Part shown: positions 7,799 through 16,879 of the stretch, one piece after another | How positions within the stretch are numbered: the stretch's first letter is position 1 | Layout of the letters: every line of letters begins with the position of its first letter | Source of the DNA: Streptomyces justiciae | GTDB lineage: Bacteria > Actinomycetota > Actinomycetes > Streptomycetales > Streptomycetaceae | Direction of reading: 5' to 3' | Length of the DNA stretch: 64,000 bases | NCBI RefSeq assembly: GCF_015163075.1 | Contig: NZ_JADDXU010000008.1 | Coordinates: 310,001-374,000 of the forward strand | The notes under the pieces: model-generated | What the model saw: only the letters and a program-made list of their open reading frames with translations | The model's database searches: none | What the model was told of the DNA's origin: nothing | Program-made: the position numbers and the translations under genes

Positions 7799-10359
7799 CC
7801 GTCATGAAGACCTCGATGCGCAACTTCTTCGCGCACAAGGGGCGCATGGCCCTCTCGGCCGTGGCGGTGCTGCTGTCGGTGGCGTTCGTGTGCGGCACGC
7901 TGGTGTTCACCGACACCATGAACACGACGTTCGACAAGCTCTTCGCCACCACCGCCTCCGACGTCACGGTCTCCCCCAAGGAGGCCAAGAGCGACGACAC
8001 CCCGCAGAACGGCAAGCCCGCCTCCCTGCCGGCCTCGACCGTCCAGCAGGTCGCGAAGGCGGACGGCGTGAAGTCCGCCGAGGGCGGCGTCAGTTCGATG
8101 AACGTGACCGTCGTCAACGACGAGAACAAGAACATGGGGTCCTCCAACGGTGCCCCCACCATCGCGGGCAACTGGACCAAGGGCGACCTGCGGTCCATGG
8201 AGATCACCTCCGGGCACGCCCCGCGCGGGCCGACCGAGACCATGGTCGACGCGGACACCGCCGACAAGCACCACCTGAAGATCGGCGACGAACTGCGCAC
8301 CATCTCCGTCGTCGGTGACTTCAAGGCGAGGATCGTCGGCATCGCCACCTTCAAGGTCACCAACCCGGGCGCGGCGATCGTCTACTTCGACACCGCCACC
8401 GCCCAGCGTGAACTCCTCGGCGCCGAGGGCCGTTTCACCCAGGTCTTCGCCACCGCCGCCTCCGGCGTCAGCGACGCCCAGCTCAAGCAGAACGTCACCA
8501 AGGCCCTGGACGGCTCGTACAAGATCCAGACGGCCAAGGAGAACGCCGACGAGAACCGCGAGGACGTCGGCGAGTTCATGAACGTCATCAAGTACGCCAT
8601 GCTCGGCTTCGCCGGGATCGCGTTCCTGGTCGGCATCTTCCTGATCATCAACACCTTCTCCATGCTGGTCGCCCAGCGCACCCGCGAGATCGGCCTGATG
8701 CGGGCCATCGGCTCCTCCCGCAAGCAGGTCAACCGTTCCGTGCTGGTCGAGGCGCTGCTGCTCGGCTTCGTCGGCTCGATCCTCGGCGTCGGCGCCGGCG
8801 TCGGCATCGCGATCGGCCTCATGAAGCTCATGGCCATGGCCGGCATGAACCTCTCCACCGACGACCTCACCATCAAGGCCTCCACCCCGGTGGCCGGCCT
8901 GGTCCTCGGCGTCGTCGTCACCGTCCTCGCCGCCTACCTGCCCGCCCGCCGGGCCGGCAAGGTCTCCCCGATGGCCGCCCTGCGCGACGCCGGCACCCCG
9001 GCCGACGGCAAGGCCGGCTGGGTCCGCGGCCTGATCGGGCTCGTCCTGACGGGCGCCGGCGGGTACGCCCTCTACGCCGCCGCCACCGCCGACAAGGCCA
9101 AGGACGGCTCGCTGCTGCTGGCCGGAGGCGTCGTCCTCTCCCTGATCGGCTTCGTCGTCATCGGCCCGCTGCTGGCGGGCGGGGTCGTACGAGTGATCAG
9201 CGCGCTGATCCTGCGGGGCTTCGGCCCGGTCGGCCGCATGGCCGAGCGCAACGCCCTGCGCAACCCCCGCCGTACGGGCGCCACGGGCGCGGCCCTGATG
9301 ATCGGCCTGGCCCTGGTGGCCTGCCTGTCGGTGGTCGGCTCCTCGATGGTCGCCTCGGCCACCGCCGAGCTCGACAAGTCGGTCGGCGCGGACTTCATCG
9401 TCCAGGGCAACCAGCGGATCGTCCCGCAGGCCCAGAAGGCCATGGAGCAGACCCCGGGCCTGGCCCACGTGACCTCCTACAAGGAGGTCGAGGCGGTCCT
9501 GACCACGCCCGACGGCAAGAAGGACGACTCCCAGGTGACGGCGGCCGACCCGACGTACGCCCAGGACCTGCGCCGCGCCACGACGGAGGGCACCCTCTCC
9601 GCCGCCTACGGCAAGGACTCCATGTCCGTCGGCTCCGACTACGCCAAGGCCCACGGCGTCCACGTCGGCGACAGCATCAGCGTCGCCTTCAAGGGTGGCA
9701 AGACGGCGAAGCTCAAGGTCGCGGCCATCACCGACGACGACAGTGCGCTGGACCAGGGGGCGCGTTACCTCTCCATCGCGACGATGAAGCAGTACGTCCC
9801 CGCCGACCAGATCCCGCCGAACACGATCATGTTCGCCAAGGCCAAGGACGGCCAGGAGACGCAGGCCTACGCGGCCCTGAAGAAGTCGCTGGACGACTAC
9901 CCGCAGTACCAGGTGCGCGACCAGACCGACTACAAGCAGGAGCTGAAGGACCAGATCGGCCAGCTGCTCAACATGGTCTACGGCCTGCTGGCCCTGGCGA
10001 TCATCGTGGCGGTCCTCGGTGTCGTGAACACCCTGGCGCTGTCCGTGGTCGAGCGGACCCGGGAGATCGGCCTCATGCGGGCCATCGGCCTCTCGCGGCG
10101 GCAGCTGCGCCGGATGATCCGCATGGAGTCGGTGGTCATCGCCCTCTTCGGCGCCCTGCTGGGCCTGGGTCTTGGCATGGGCTGGGGCGCCACCGCGCAG
10201 AAGCTGCTCGCCCTGGAGGGCCTGAACGTCCTCGACATCCCGTGGCCGACGATCATCGGGGTGTTCGTCGGATCGGCCTTCGTGGGACTGTTCGCCGCGC
10301 TGATCCCGGCATTCCGGGCGGGACGGATGAACGTCCTGAACGCGATCGCCACCGAGTAG
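7795..10359 (+). CDS. FtsX-like ABC transporter permease (854 residues)
   Basis: An 854-residue permease made of two FtsX units. Each unit has an N-terminal membrane helix, an extracytoplasmic domain and a three-helix bundle: helix 1 at about 20-42, the first bundle at about 265-400, and the second at about 720-850. The two bundles carry matching sequences (AQRTREIGLMRAIG and VERTREIGLMRAIG), a hallmark of the family. There is no periplasmic MacB hairpin partner in Gram-positives; such systems export lipids, peptides or antibiotics or sense envelope stress. The ATG overlaps the ATPase stop. A strong terminator follows at 10390. The paralogous permease is at 39759-42287. Confidence 0.9.
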   Translation: MTVMKTSMRNFFAHKGRMALSAVAVLLSVAFVCGTLVFTDTMNTTFDKLFATTASDVTVSPKEAKSDDTPQNGKPASLPASTVQQVAKADGVKSAEGGVSSMNVTVVNDENKNMGSSNGAPTIAGNWTKGDLRSMEITSGHAPRGPTETMVDADTADKHHLKIGDELRTISVVGDFKARIVGIATFKVTNPGAAIVYFDTATAQRELLGAEGRFTQVFATAASGVSDAQLKQNVTKALDGSYKIQTAKENADENREDVGEFMNVIKYAMLGFAGIAFLVGIFLIINTFSMLVAQRTREIGLMRAIGSSRKQVNRSVLVEALLLGFVGSILGVGAGVGIAIGLMKLMAMAGMNLSTDDLTIKASTPVAGLVLGVVVTVLAAYLPARRAGKVSPMAALRDAGTPADGKAGWVRGLIGLVLTGAGGYALYAAATADKAKDGSLLLAGGVVLSLIGFVVIGPLLAGGVVRVISALILRGFGPVGRMAERNALRNPRRTGATGAALMIGLALVACLSVVGSSMVASATAELDKSVGADFIVQGNQRIVPQAQKAMEQTPGLAHVTSYKEVEAVLTTPDGKKDDSQVTAADPTYAQDLRRATTEGTLSAAYGKDSMSVGSDYAKAHGVHVGDSISVAFKGGKTAKLKVAAITDDDSALDQGARYLSIATMKQYVPADQIPPNTIMFAKAKDGQETQAYAALKKSLDDYPQYQVRDQTDYKQELKDQIGQLLNMVYGLLALAIIVAVLGVVNTLALSVVERTREIGLMRAIGLSRRQLRRMIRMESVVIALFGALLGLGLGMGWGATAQKLLALEGLNVLDIPWPTIIGVFVGSAFVGLFAALIPAFRAGRMNVLNAIATE

Positions 10360-10389
10360 GCACGGCCGACGGGGGAGTACGGGGGAGCA

Positions 10390-10435
10390 GGGCCCGGCGC
10401 CGAGAAGTCACGGGGGACTTCTCGGCGCCGGGCCC
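10390..10435. terminator. Strong 19-bp hairpin terminator after the ABC operon
   Basis: Perfect 19-bp stem (10390-10408 with 10417-10435) and an 8-base loop, 30 bases after the permease stop codon. It separates the ABC operon from mfd. Confidence 0.85.
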
Positions 10436-10449
10436 GTTGGTGTGTGCGG

Positions 10450-10492
10450 TTGTCCACAGGAGGCGCTGGGGCGTGCGCGAGGGTTATCCACA
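10450..10492 (+). promoter_or_regulatory. Two DnaA-box-like sequences upstream of mfd
   Basis: TTGTCCACA (10450-10458) and TTATCCACA (10484-10492) lie in the same orientation, 34 bp apart start to start, between the terminator of the ABC operon and the mfd start. TTGTCCACA is the preferred Streptomyces DnaA box, and TTATCCACA is the E. coli-type box. Both fall in the likely mfd promoter/leader region. Confidence 0.55.
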
Positions 10493-10615
10493 GCCCCGGC
10501 ACTCGCGCTCGCGCCGACGTACGCTGGATACCCCCCGGCCGGTCACCGTGTCGGGCCCTTCGCGTTGCCCACCCACCCTCGTGTCGCCCACTCCCAGGAC
10601 GGAAAGCGCCTCTCC

Positions 10616-13600
10616 ATGAGCCTGCACGGTCTGCTCGACGCCGTAGTCAAGGACACCGCCCTCGCGGAAGCGATCACCGCGGCCGCGGACGGCAACCGTA
10701 TGCACGTCGACCTGGTCGGCCCCCCGGCGGCCCGCCCCTTCGCGATCGCCGCGCTGGCCCGCGAGGCCGGCCGCCCGGTGCTGGCGGTGACGGCGACGGG
10801 CCGCGAGGCGGAGGACCTGGCGGCGGCCCTGCGCTCGCTGCTGCCCTCGGAAGGCGTCGTCGAGTACCCCTCCTGGGAGACGCTGCCGCACGAGCGGCTC
10901 AGCCCGCGCAGCGACACCGTGGGCCGCCGCCTCGCCGTCCTGCGCCGCCTGGCCCACCCGCGCCCCGACGACCCCGAGACCGGCCCGGTGTCGGTGGTCG
11001 TGGCGCCCGTCCGTTCGGTGCTCCAGCCGCAGGTCAAGGGCCTCGGCGACCTGGAGCCGGTGGCCCTGCGCACGGGCCAGAGCGCCGACCTCAACACGAT
11101 CGTGGAAGCCCTCGCGGCCGCCGCCTACGCGCGCGTGGAGCTCGTCGAGAAGCGCGGCGAGTTCGCCGTGCGCGGCGGCATCCTGGACGTCTTCCCGCCC
11201 ACCGAGGAGCACCCCCTCCGCATCGAGTTCTGGGGCGACGACGTCGAGGAGATCCGCTACTTCAAGGTCGCCGACCAGCGCTCCCTGGAGATCGCCGAGC
11301 ACGGCCTGTGGGCCCCGCCCTGCCGCGAGCTGCTCCTCACCGACGAGGTACGCGCGCGTGCCGCCGCCCTCGCCGAGGAGCACCCCGAGCTCGGCGAGCT
11401 GCTCGGCAAGATCGCCGAGGGCATCGCGGTGGAGGGCATGGAGTCCCTCGCGCCGGTCCTCGTCGACGACATGGAGCTGCTGCTCGACGTGCTGCCGAAG
11501 GGCGCCATGGCCGTCGTGTGCGATCCGGAGCGGGTACGCACGCGTGCCGCCGACCTGGTGGCGACCTCGCAGGAGTTCCTTCAGGCCTCCTGGGCGGCCA
11601 CCGCGGGCGGCGGCGATGCGCCGATCGACGTCGGCGCGGCCTCCCTGTGGTCCATCGCCGACGTCCGGGACCGGGCGCGCGAGCTGGACATGATGTGGTG
11701 GTCGGTGTCGCCGTTCGCCGCGGACCTGGAGCTGGAGGCGGACACCCTCCAGCTCGGCATGCACGCGCCCGAGACCTACCGCGGCGACACCGCCAAGGCC
11801 CTCGCGGACACCAAGGGCTGGCTCGCCGAGGGCTGGCGCACGGTCTTCGTGACCGAGGGCCACGGCCCGGCCGCCCGCACGGTCGAGGTGCTCGGCGGGG
11901 AAGGCATCGCGGCCCGCCTGGCTGCATCTGATTCAAAAACGGGCGAGCTGGGGGAGATCTCCCCGTCCGTCGTGCACGTGGCGTGCGGCTCGATCGACTA
12001 CGGCTTCGTCCACCCCGCGCTGCGGCTCGCCGTCCTCACCGAGACCGACCTGACCGGCCAGAAGGCGGCCGGCAAGGACGGCGCCCGGATGCCCGCCCGG
12101 CGCCGCAAGACCATCGACCCGCTCACCCTGGAGACGGGCGACTACATCGTCCACGAACAGCACGGCGTGGGCCGCTACATCGAGATGGTCCAGCGGACCG
12201 TGCAGGGCGCCACGCGCGAGTACCTCGTCGTCGAGTACGCCCCCGCCAAGCGCGGCCAGCCCGGCGACCGCCTCTACATCCCGACGGACCAGCTGGAGCA
12301 GATCACCAAGTACGTCGGCGGCGAGGCTCCGACGCTCCACCGCCTGGGCGGCGCCGACTGGACGAAGACCAAGGCCCGCGCGAAGAAGGCCGTCAAGGAG
12401 ATCGCCGCCGACCTGATCAGGCTCTACAGCGCGCGCATGGCGGCCCCCGGCCACACCTTCGGCCCGGACACGCCCTGGCAGCGCGAGCTGGAGGACGCCT
12501 TCCCGTACGCGGAGACCCCGGACCAGCTGACCACCATCGCCGAGGTCAAGGAGGACATGGAGAAGTCGGTCCCCATGGACCGCCTGATCTGCGGCGACGT
12601 CGGCTACGGCAAGACGGAGATCGCGGTGCGGGCCGCGTTCAAGGCGGTGCAGGACGGCAAGCAGGTCGCGGTGCTCGTCCCGACGACCCTCCTGGTCCAG
12701 CAGCACTTCGGCACCTTCTCCGAGCGCTACTCGCAATTCCCGGTGAACGTACGGGCGTTGTCGCGCTTCCAGACGGACACCGAGGCGAAGGCGGTCCTGG
12801 AGGGCCTGCGCGAAGGCGCGGTGGACGTCGTCATCGGCACCCACCGCCTGTTCTCCTCCGAGACCAAGTTCAAGGACCTGGGCCTGGTCATCGTCGACGA
12901 GGAACAGCGCTTCGGCGTCGAGCACAAGGAGCAGCTGAAGAAGCTCCGCGCGAACGTCGACGTCCTGACCATGTCCGCGACCCCGATCCCCAGAACCCTG
13001 GAGATGGCCGTCACCGGCATCCGCGAGATGTCGACGATCACGACCCCGCCGGAGGAGCGCCACCCGGTGCTCACCTTCGTCGGCCCGTACGAGGAGAAGC
13101 AGATCGGCGCGGCCATCCGCCGTGAACTGCTGCGCGAGGGCCAGGTCTTCTACATCCACAACCGGGTGGAGTCGATCGACCGCGCGGCCGCCCGGCTGCG
13201 CGAGATCGTCCCCGAGGCGCGGATCGCGACGGCCCACGGCCAGATGTCGGAGTCGGCGCTGGAACAGGTCGTCGTCGACTTCTGGGAGAAGAAGTTCGAC
13301 GTCCTGGTGTCGACGACGATCGTGGAATCCGGCATCGACATCTCCAACGCGAACACGCTGATCGTGGAGCGCGGCGACAACTTCGGCCTCTCCCAACTGC
13401 ACCAGCTGCGCGGACGCGTGGGCCGAGGCCGGGAGCGAGGCTACGCCTACTTCCTCTACCCGCCGGAGAAGCCCCTGACGGAGACGGCCCACGAGCGTCT
13501 CGCCACCATCGCCCAGCACACGGAGATGGGCGCGGGCATGTACGTGGCCATGAAGGACCTGGAGATCCGCGGCGCGGGCAACCTCCTCGGCGGCGAGCAG

Positions 13601-14164
13601 TCCGGCCACATCGCGGGCGTCGGCTTCGACCTGTACGTCCGCATGGTCGGCGAGGCGGTCGCGGACTACCGGGCCTCCCTGGAGGGCGGTGTCGAGGAGG
13701 AGCCGCCCCTGGAGGTCAAGATCGAGCTCCCGGTCGACGCGCACGTCCCGCACGACTACGCGCCGGGTGAGCGGCTCCGGTTGCAGGCCTACCGCGCGAT
13801 CGCCTCGGCCAACACCGAGGAGGACATCAAGGCCGTACGGGAGGAACTCGTCGACCGCTACGGCAAGTTGCCCGAGCCGGTGGAGAACCTGCTGCTGGTG
13901 GCGGGCCTGCGCATGCTGGCCCGCGCGTGCGGCGTCGGCGAGATCGTCCTCCAGGGCACCAACATCCGCTTCGCGCCGGTGGAGTTGCGGGAGTCGCAGG
14001 AACTGCGCCTCAAGCGGCTGTACCCGGGCACGGTCATCAAGCCGGCGGTGCACCAGGTGCTGGTGCCACGCCCGAAGACGGCGAAGGTGGGCGGGAAGCC
14101 GTTGGTCGGGCGGGAGTTGCTGGGGTGGGTCGGGGAGTTCCTGGCGTCGATCCTGGGGTCGTAG
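10616..14164 (+). CDS. mfd: Transcription-repair coupling factor Mfd
   Basis: A 1182-residue Mfd, the usual length. The UvrB-homology module occupies roughly residues 1-480, the CarD-like RNA polymerase-interacting domain about 500-580 (GDYIVHEQHGVGRYIEM), and the SF2 translocase follows with Walker A GDVGYGKTE, the DEEQ box (IVDEEQRFGVEHK), motif III MSATPIPRTLEM and motif VI QLRGRVGRG; the TRCF domain is at the C-terminus. It displaces stalled RNA polymerase from DNA lesions and recruits UvrA. The ATG at 10616 is chosen because the conserved MSLHGLLDAV start follows a weak GGACGGAAAG site; upstream frame sequence has no family similarity. Two DnaA-like boxes precede it. Confidence 0.97.
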   Translation: MSLHGLLDAVVKDTALAEAITAAADGNRMHVDLVGPPAARPFAIAALAREAGRPVLAVTATGREAEDLAAALRSLLPSEGVVEYPSWETLPHERLSPRSDTVGRRLAVLRRLAHPRPDDPETGPVSVVVAPVRSVLQPQVKGLGDLEPVALRTGQSADLNTIVEALAAAAYARVELVEKRGEFAVRGGILDVFPPTEEHPLRIEFWGDDVEEIRYFKVADQRSLEIAEHGLWAPPCRELLLTDEVRARAAALAEEHPELGELLGKIAEGIAVEGMESLAPVLVDDMELLLDVLPKGAMAVVCDPERVRTRAADLVATSQEFLQASWAATAGGGDAPIDVGAASLWSIADVRDRARELDMMWWSVSPFAADLELEADTLQLGMHAPETYRGDTAKALADTKGWLAEGWRTVFVTEGHGPAARTVEVLGGEGIAARLAASDSKTGELGEISPSVVHVACGSIDYGFVHPALRLAVLTETDLTGQKAAGKDGARMPARRRKTIDPLTLETGDYIVHEQHGVGRYIEMVQRTVQGATREYLVVEYAPAKRGQPGDRLYIPTDQLEQITKYVGGEAPTLHRLGGADWTKTKARAKKAVKEIAADLIRLYSARMAAPGHTFGPDTPWQRELEDAFPYAETPDQLTTIAEVKEDMEKSVPMDRLICGDVGYGKTEIAVRAAFKAVQDGKQVAVLVPTTLLVQQHFGTFSERYSQFPVNVRALSRFQTDTEAKAVLEGLREGAVDVVIGTHRLFSSETKFKDLGLVIVDEEQRFGVEHKEQLKKLRANVDVLTMSATPIPRTLEMAVTGIREMSTITTPPEERHPVLTFVGPYEEKQIGAAIRRELLREGQVFYIHNRVESIDRAAARLREIVPEARIATAHGQMSESALEQVVVDFWEKKFDVLVSTTIVESGIDISNANTLIVERGDNFGLSQLHQLRGRVGRGRERGYAYFLYPPEKPLTETAHERLATIAQHTEMGAGMYVAMKDLEIRGAGNLLGGEQSGHIAGVGFDLYVRMVGEAVADYRASLEGGVEEEPPLEVKIELPVDAHVPHDYAPGERLRLQAYRAIASANTEEDIKAVREELVDRYGKLPEPVENLLLVAGLRMLARACGVGEIVLQGTNIRFAPVELRESQELRLKRLYPGTVIKPAVHQVLVPRPKTAKVGGKPLVGRELLGWVGEFLASILGS

Positions 14165-14303
14165 CGGGGCGGGGTGCGGGGGCGCCGGGTGGTGTGACGC
14201 TGGGGCGCTTGGTATGTCTGCGCCGGTTTGGTGGGCGTGGTTCTGGTTTGCCGGTGCCGGTGCCGGTGCCGTGCCGTGCCGGGTCTGGTCCCGTGATGCC
14301 TGG

Positions 14304-14888
14304 TCAGCGGAACAGCGTTGCCGCGAGCGTCCGGAACACCTCCTCGGGGTCCTTGTCGCCCACCGGGCCGTCCAGGTTGTGGCCGAGCAGGAGCGTCGCG
14401 AAACCGTGGGCGAGGGACCAGGCGGCGACGCCCGCCAGGCGGGGATCGATGTCGCCGGGGTCCACGGCGGACACGGACTCGCGCAGGGCGTCGCCGGCGA
14501 GGGCGCGGGCCGTGGTCAGTTCGAGGTCGTCGGCGCGCAGCAGCCCGGGCGCGAACATCACCTGGAAGTGGGCGGGATGCTCGCGTGCGAAGCGCACGTA
14601 GCGCACGCCCGCCTCCTTCAGGTCCGAGGCCTCCCGGAGCGTGGTCGCCAGTAGCCCGAAGCCCTCGGCGGCGATCGATGTCAGCAGACCGGTGCGGTCC
14701 TTGAAGTGGTGCGCGGGGGCCGCGTGCGAGACCCCGGCCCGGCGGGCGAGGTCGCGCAGGCTCAGCGCGGCGGGCCCGTCGGCGGCGATGACGTCGAGCG
14801 CGGCGGTGAGGATCGCGCGGCGCAGGTCGCCGTGGTGATAGGGGCGGCGCGAGGCCGGCTCGGTGCTGTCGATGTCCGCAGGTGCCAT
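14304..14888 (-). CDS. TetR/AcrR family transcriptional regulator
   Basis: A 194-residue TetR regulator. The N-terminal helix-turn-helix spans about residues 20-65 (LSLRDLARRAGVSHAAPAHHFKDRTGLL), with the characteristic AAPAHHF replacing the more usual TLYRHF. The C-terminal ligand domain resembles the WHG (TetR_C_33-like) group. It is divergent from the gene at 15017, with imperfect palindromes in the 128-base gap, so autoregulation and control of the divergent gene are likely. Ligand unknown. Confidence 0.88.
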   Translation of the reverse strand: MAPADIDSTEPASRRPYHHGDLRRAILTAALDVIAADGPAALSLRDLARRAGVSHAAPAHHFKDRTGLLTSIAAEGFGLLATTLREASDLKEAGVRYVRFAREHPAHFQVMFAPGLLRADDLELTTARALAGDALRESVSAVDPGDIDPRLAGVAAWSLAHGFATLLLGHNLDGPVGDKDPEEVFRTLAATLFR

Positions 14889-14916
14889 GAACAGCAGCGT
14901 ACGCGCAATCTAGGCA

Positions 14917-14958
14917 TTGACAAGTTCGGGCGGGCGAGGCAATCTTGTCAGTGTCAAG
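14917..14958. promoter_or_regulatory. Candidate TetR operator between divergent genes
   Basis: TTGACAAG (14917-14924) faces CTTGTCA (14944-14950), and CTTGTCAGTGTCAAG (14944-14958) is itself an imperfect palindrome (CTTG-n-CA-n-TG-n-CAAG). The cluster sits between the TetR gene and the gene at 15017, where both promoters must lie, and TTGACA could double as a -35 element. Confidence 0.5.
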
Positions 14959-15016
14959 TTGTGCGGTGGGTGGCCGAGCGGCTCCCACCGGCTTCGATAC
15001 GACGGGGAGGCGTGGC

Positions 15017-15916
15017 ATGTCACAGCACGAGGGTGGGACCGGTGTCGTCGGCGGCGTGGAGCCGGCCCGGGTGCGTCAGCTCTGGCACCTGCTGGAGCCC
15101 CTGCATGCGGTTCTGTACTACGCGCCGGAGGTCTTCGAGGAAGCGGCGGCGCTCGGCTACGACACGAAGGAGCGCTGGCCGAGCTACTTCCCCTTCCGTG
15201 CGGCGCCGTTGGGGGCGGTGGACGCCGGGCGCGTGACGTCCGCCTTCTACAGCTTCAGCCCGCGCATGGTCGCCGAGCATGTCGACGCCGCGTGGAGCAT
15301 CGCGTCTCCAGAGGCGGTGCTGGCGGCGCGACTGCGGGGGATCGACCGGGCGTACCGCGCGATATTCGGCGACCGCGTCGACAGCCCCGAGCTGGCGGAG
15401 GCCGCCGCCCTCGCCCGGCGCGCGGCCGAGGCGGCGAACACCGCGGGCCGCCCGCTGGCCGCGGCCAACGCCGCGCTGGAGTGGCCCGACGCCCCGCACC
15501 TCCAGCTGTGGCAGGCGGCGACGATCCTGCGCGAGCACCGCGGCGACGGCCATCTCGCCGCCCTGCTCGTCGCCGGCCTCGACCCGACCGAGTCGCTCGT
15601 CTCCTTCGCGGCGATAGGCGCCGCGTCCGTCGAGCGCTTCGAGAGCCGCGGCTGGAGCGAGGCGGAATGGACGGCCGCCCGCGAACGCCTGGCCGCGCGC
15701 GGCCTGGTCGACGCCGACGGTACGGCCACGGAAGCGGGCCGCGCCCTGCGCCGCCGCGTCGAGGAGCACACCGACCAACTCGCCGTCGCCCCTTGGCAGT
15801 CCCTCGCGCCGACCGAGATCGACCGGCTCGTCGAACTGCTCGGTGACTATTGGGTGGCGGTGCTGTCCTCGGGTCTGCTGCCATCGGAGACGACGCTGGG
15901 GATCGGGAAGGTGTGA
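15017..15916 (+). CDS. SCO6745-type hypothetical protein (SalK-like)
   Basis: A 299-residue soluble protein of a family widespread in actinomycetes, often annotated as SCO6745 family or SalK-like. It begins with ARQLWHLLEPLHAVLYYAPEV-type helices and contains YFPFRAAPLGAV and a winged-helix-like segment near residues 195-260 (WSEAEWTAARERLAARGLVD). No catalytic motif is evident. The ATG at 15017 follows GGGGAGG (15004-15010). It is divergent from a TetR gene and followed 24 bases later by another small gene. Function is unknown; ligand binding under TetR control is an inference from context. Confidence 0.65.
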   Translation: MSQHEGGTGVVGGVEPARVRQLWHLLEPLHAVLYYAPEVFEEAAALGYDTKERWPSYFPFRAAPLGAVDAGRVTSAFYSFSPRMVAEHVDAAWSIASPEAVLAARLRGIDRAYRAIFGDRVDSPELAEAAALARRAAEAANTAGRPLAAANAALEWPDAPHLQLWQAATILREHRGDGHLAALLVAGLDPTESLVSFAAIGAASVERFESRGWSEAEWTAARERLAARGLVDADGTATEAGRALRRRVEEHTDQLAVAPWQSLAPTEIDRLVELLGDYWVAVLSSGLLPSETTLGIGKV

Positions 15917-15940
15917 GGTCCCGCGAGATGAGGGGGTGCG

Positions 15941-16417
15941 GTGAGCGATCTGTCGTGGGACACCGTCAAAGAGCTCTTCGACCCGGAGGAGATGGGCTCG
16001 TTGCCCGACCTGCGGGTGCCGGACACCTCGGCTCGGGACTGGCAGTTGCTGCTGGACCTCGTCGTGGAACGCGGCTGGAGCCATGAGTACATGGAGGGCG
16101 ACACCGAGCTCCCGCTGCCCCGGGCGGCAGCCGTGCTGGCCCGGCCGCGCGACGCGGAGTGCCCCCAGCTGCGGGTCTGGCCGGCCGACGGAATCCTGGC
16201 GATCTTCCGCTTCCTCGGCGACGAGGAGATCGACTTCGACGTCGACCTGCGGGAGTTGCAGGGGCAGGAACGCCTCGACCTGTTCTGCGGGTTTCTGCGG
16301 ACGCTCGGCAGACGGCTCGGCAAGCCGGTCTTCATGGACCCGGAGGGCGCTTACGGCCATCCGATCCTGGGGTACGACGCCGGGACCGACCGTGTGGTGC
16401 TGCTGATGGAGCCGTAG
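15941..16417 (+). CDS. Conserved hypothetical protein, 158 residues
   Basis: A 158-residue acidic soluble protein I cannot assign to a known family. It is rich in Leu and Asp/Glu, with the blocks PEEMGSLPDLRVPDTSARDW, VWPADGILAIFRFLGDEEID and LDLFCGFLRTLGRRLGKPVF, suggesting a compact alpha/beta fold such as those of immunity-like or SMI1-type proteins, but that is speculative. The start is GTG at 15941 with AGGGGG 5-7 bases upstream; an ATG at 15928 is out of frame. It follows the preceding gene by 24 bases and is probably in its operon under the TetR regulator. Confidence 0.7.
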   Translation: MSDLSWDTVKELFDPEEMGSLPDLRVPDTSARDWQLLLDLVVERGWSHEYMEGDTELPLPRAAAVLARPRDAECPQLRVWPADGILAIFRFLGDEEIDFDVDLRELQGQERLDLFCGFLRTLGRRLGKPVFMDPEGAYGHPILGYDAGTDRVVLLMEP

Positions 16418-16530
16418 CCGACACGCCGGCCCGGCGCTCCCGGGGTGCGGGACGGGAGAAGCCGCCCGCGGGAGAGCTGGTCTCCGCGGACGGCCTCCAC
16501 GGTCTCGTGTTCCTCCGTGGGCCTCCGGCC

Positions 16531-16716
16531 TTACGGCTGCTCGGGCCTGTCTCGGTCCATGCCCATCGTGCCTTCGATCTTCTGCTGCGCGTCGTCGACT
16601 TGGCTCTCGTACTTGTTGCCCGTCTTCTCGTTGGCCTTTCTCTCCGCCATGTCGGACATGTCCTTGGCCTTGTCCTGCATCTGGCGGTTGCTCTTGAACC
16701 TGTCGAAGATGCCCAT
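16531..16716 (-). CDS. Small MT0933/Rv0909-like antitoxin family protein
   Basis: A 61-residue, highly charged helical protein. The pattern MGIFDRFK...DKAKDMSD...KTGNKYESQVDDAQQKIEG matches the actinobacterial MT0933-like (Rv0909) antitoxin family. In mycobacteria such proteins neutralise a partner SRPBCC-type toxin (Rv0910). Here no toxin gene is adjacent: the neighbours are a hypothetical gene and an HNH lipoprotein. The ATG at 16716 has AAGGAG 5 bases upstream. It may have a housekeeping or stress role (CsbD-like small proteins look similar) rather than act as an antitoxin. Confidence 0.7.
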   Translation of the reverse strand: MGIFDRFKSNRQMQDKAKDMSDMAERKANEKTGNKYESQVDDAQQKIEGTMGMDRDRPEQP

Positions 16717-16879
16717 CCAGAGCTCCTTCCGGAGGTGACTCGATTCGACGATACGCCCGAGATGCGAGGAATGCTCCTTGAGGCCCCATATGGTCTGGAC
16801 CTCTCGCCCGCTACGGTGAGTACAGGCAGCAGCTGCCTGTGCGGGGTGGAGACGAACAGGACAAGGGGAGGGACGCACC

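Noticed and set aside
10442..10615. N-terminal extension of Mfd starting at 10442
   Set aside because: The extension has no family similarity, runs through the DnaA-like boxes, and the ATG at 10616 gives the conserved Mfd start.
14180..14290. GCCGGT repeats after mfd
   Set aside because: Short, irregular and GC-driven; not a regular array and with no gene context to support function.
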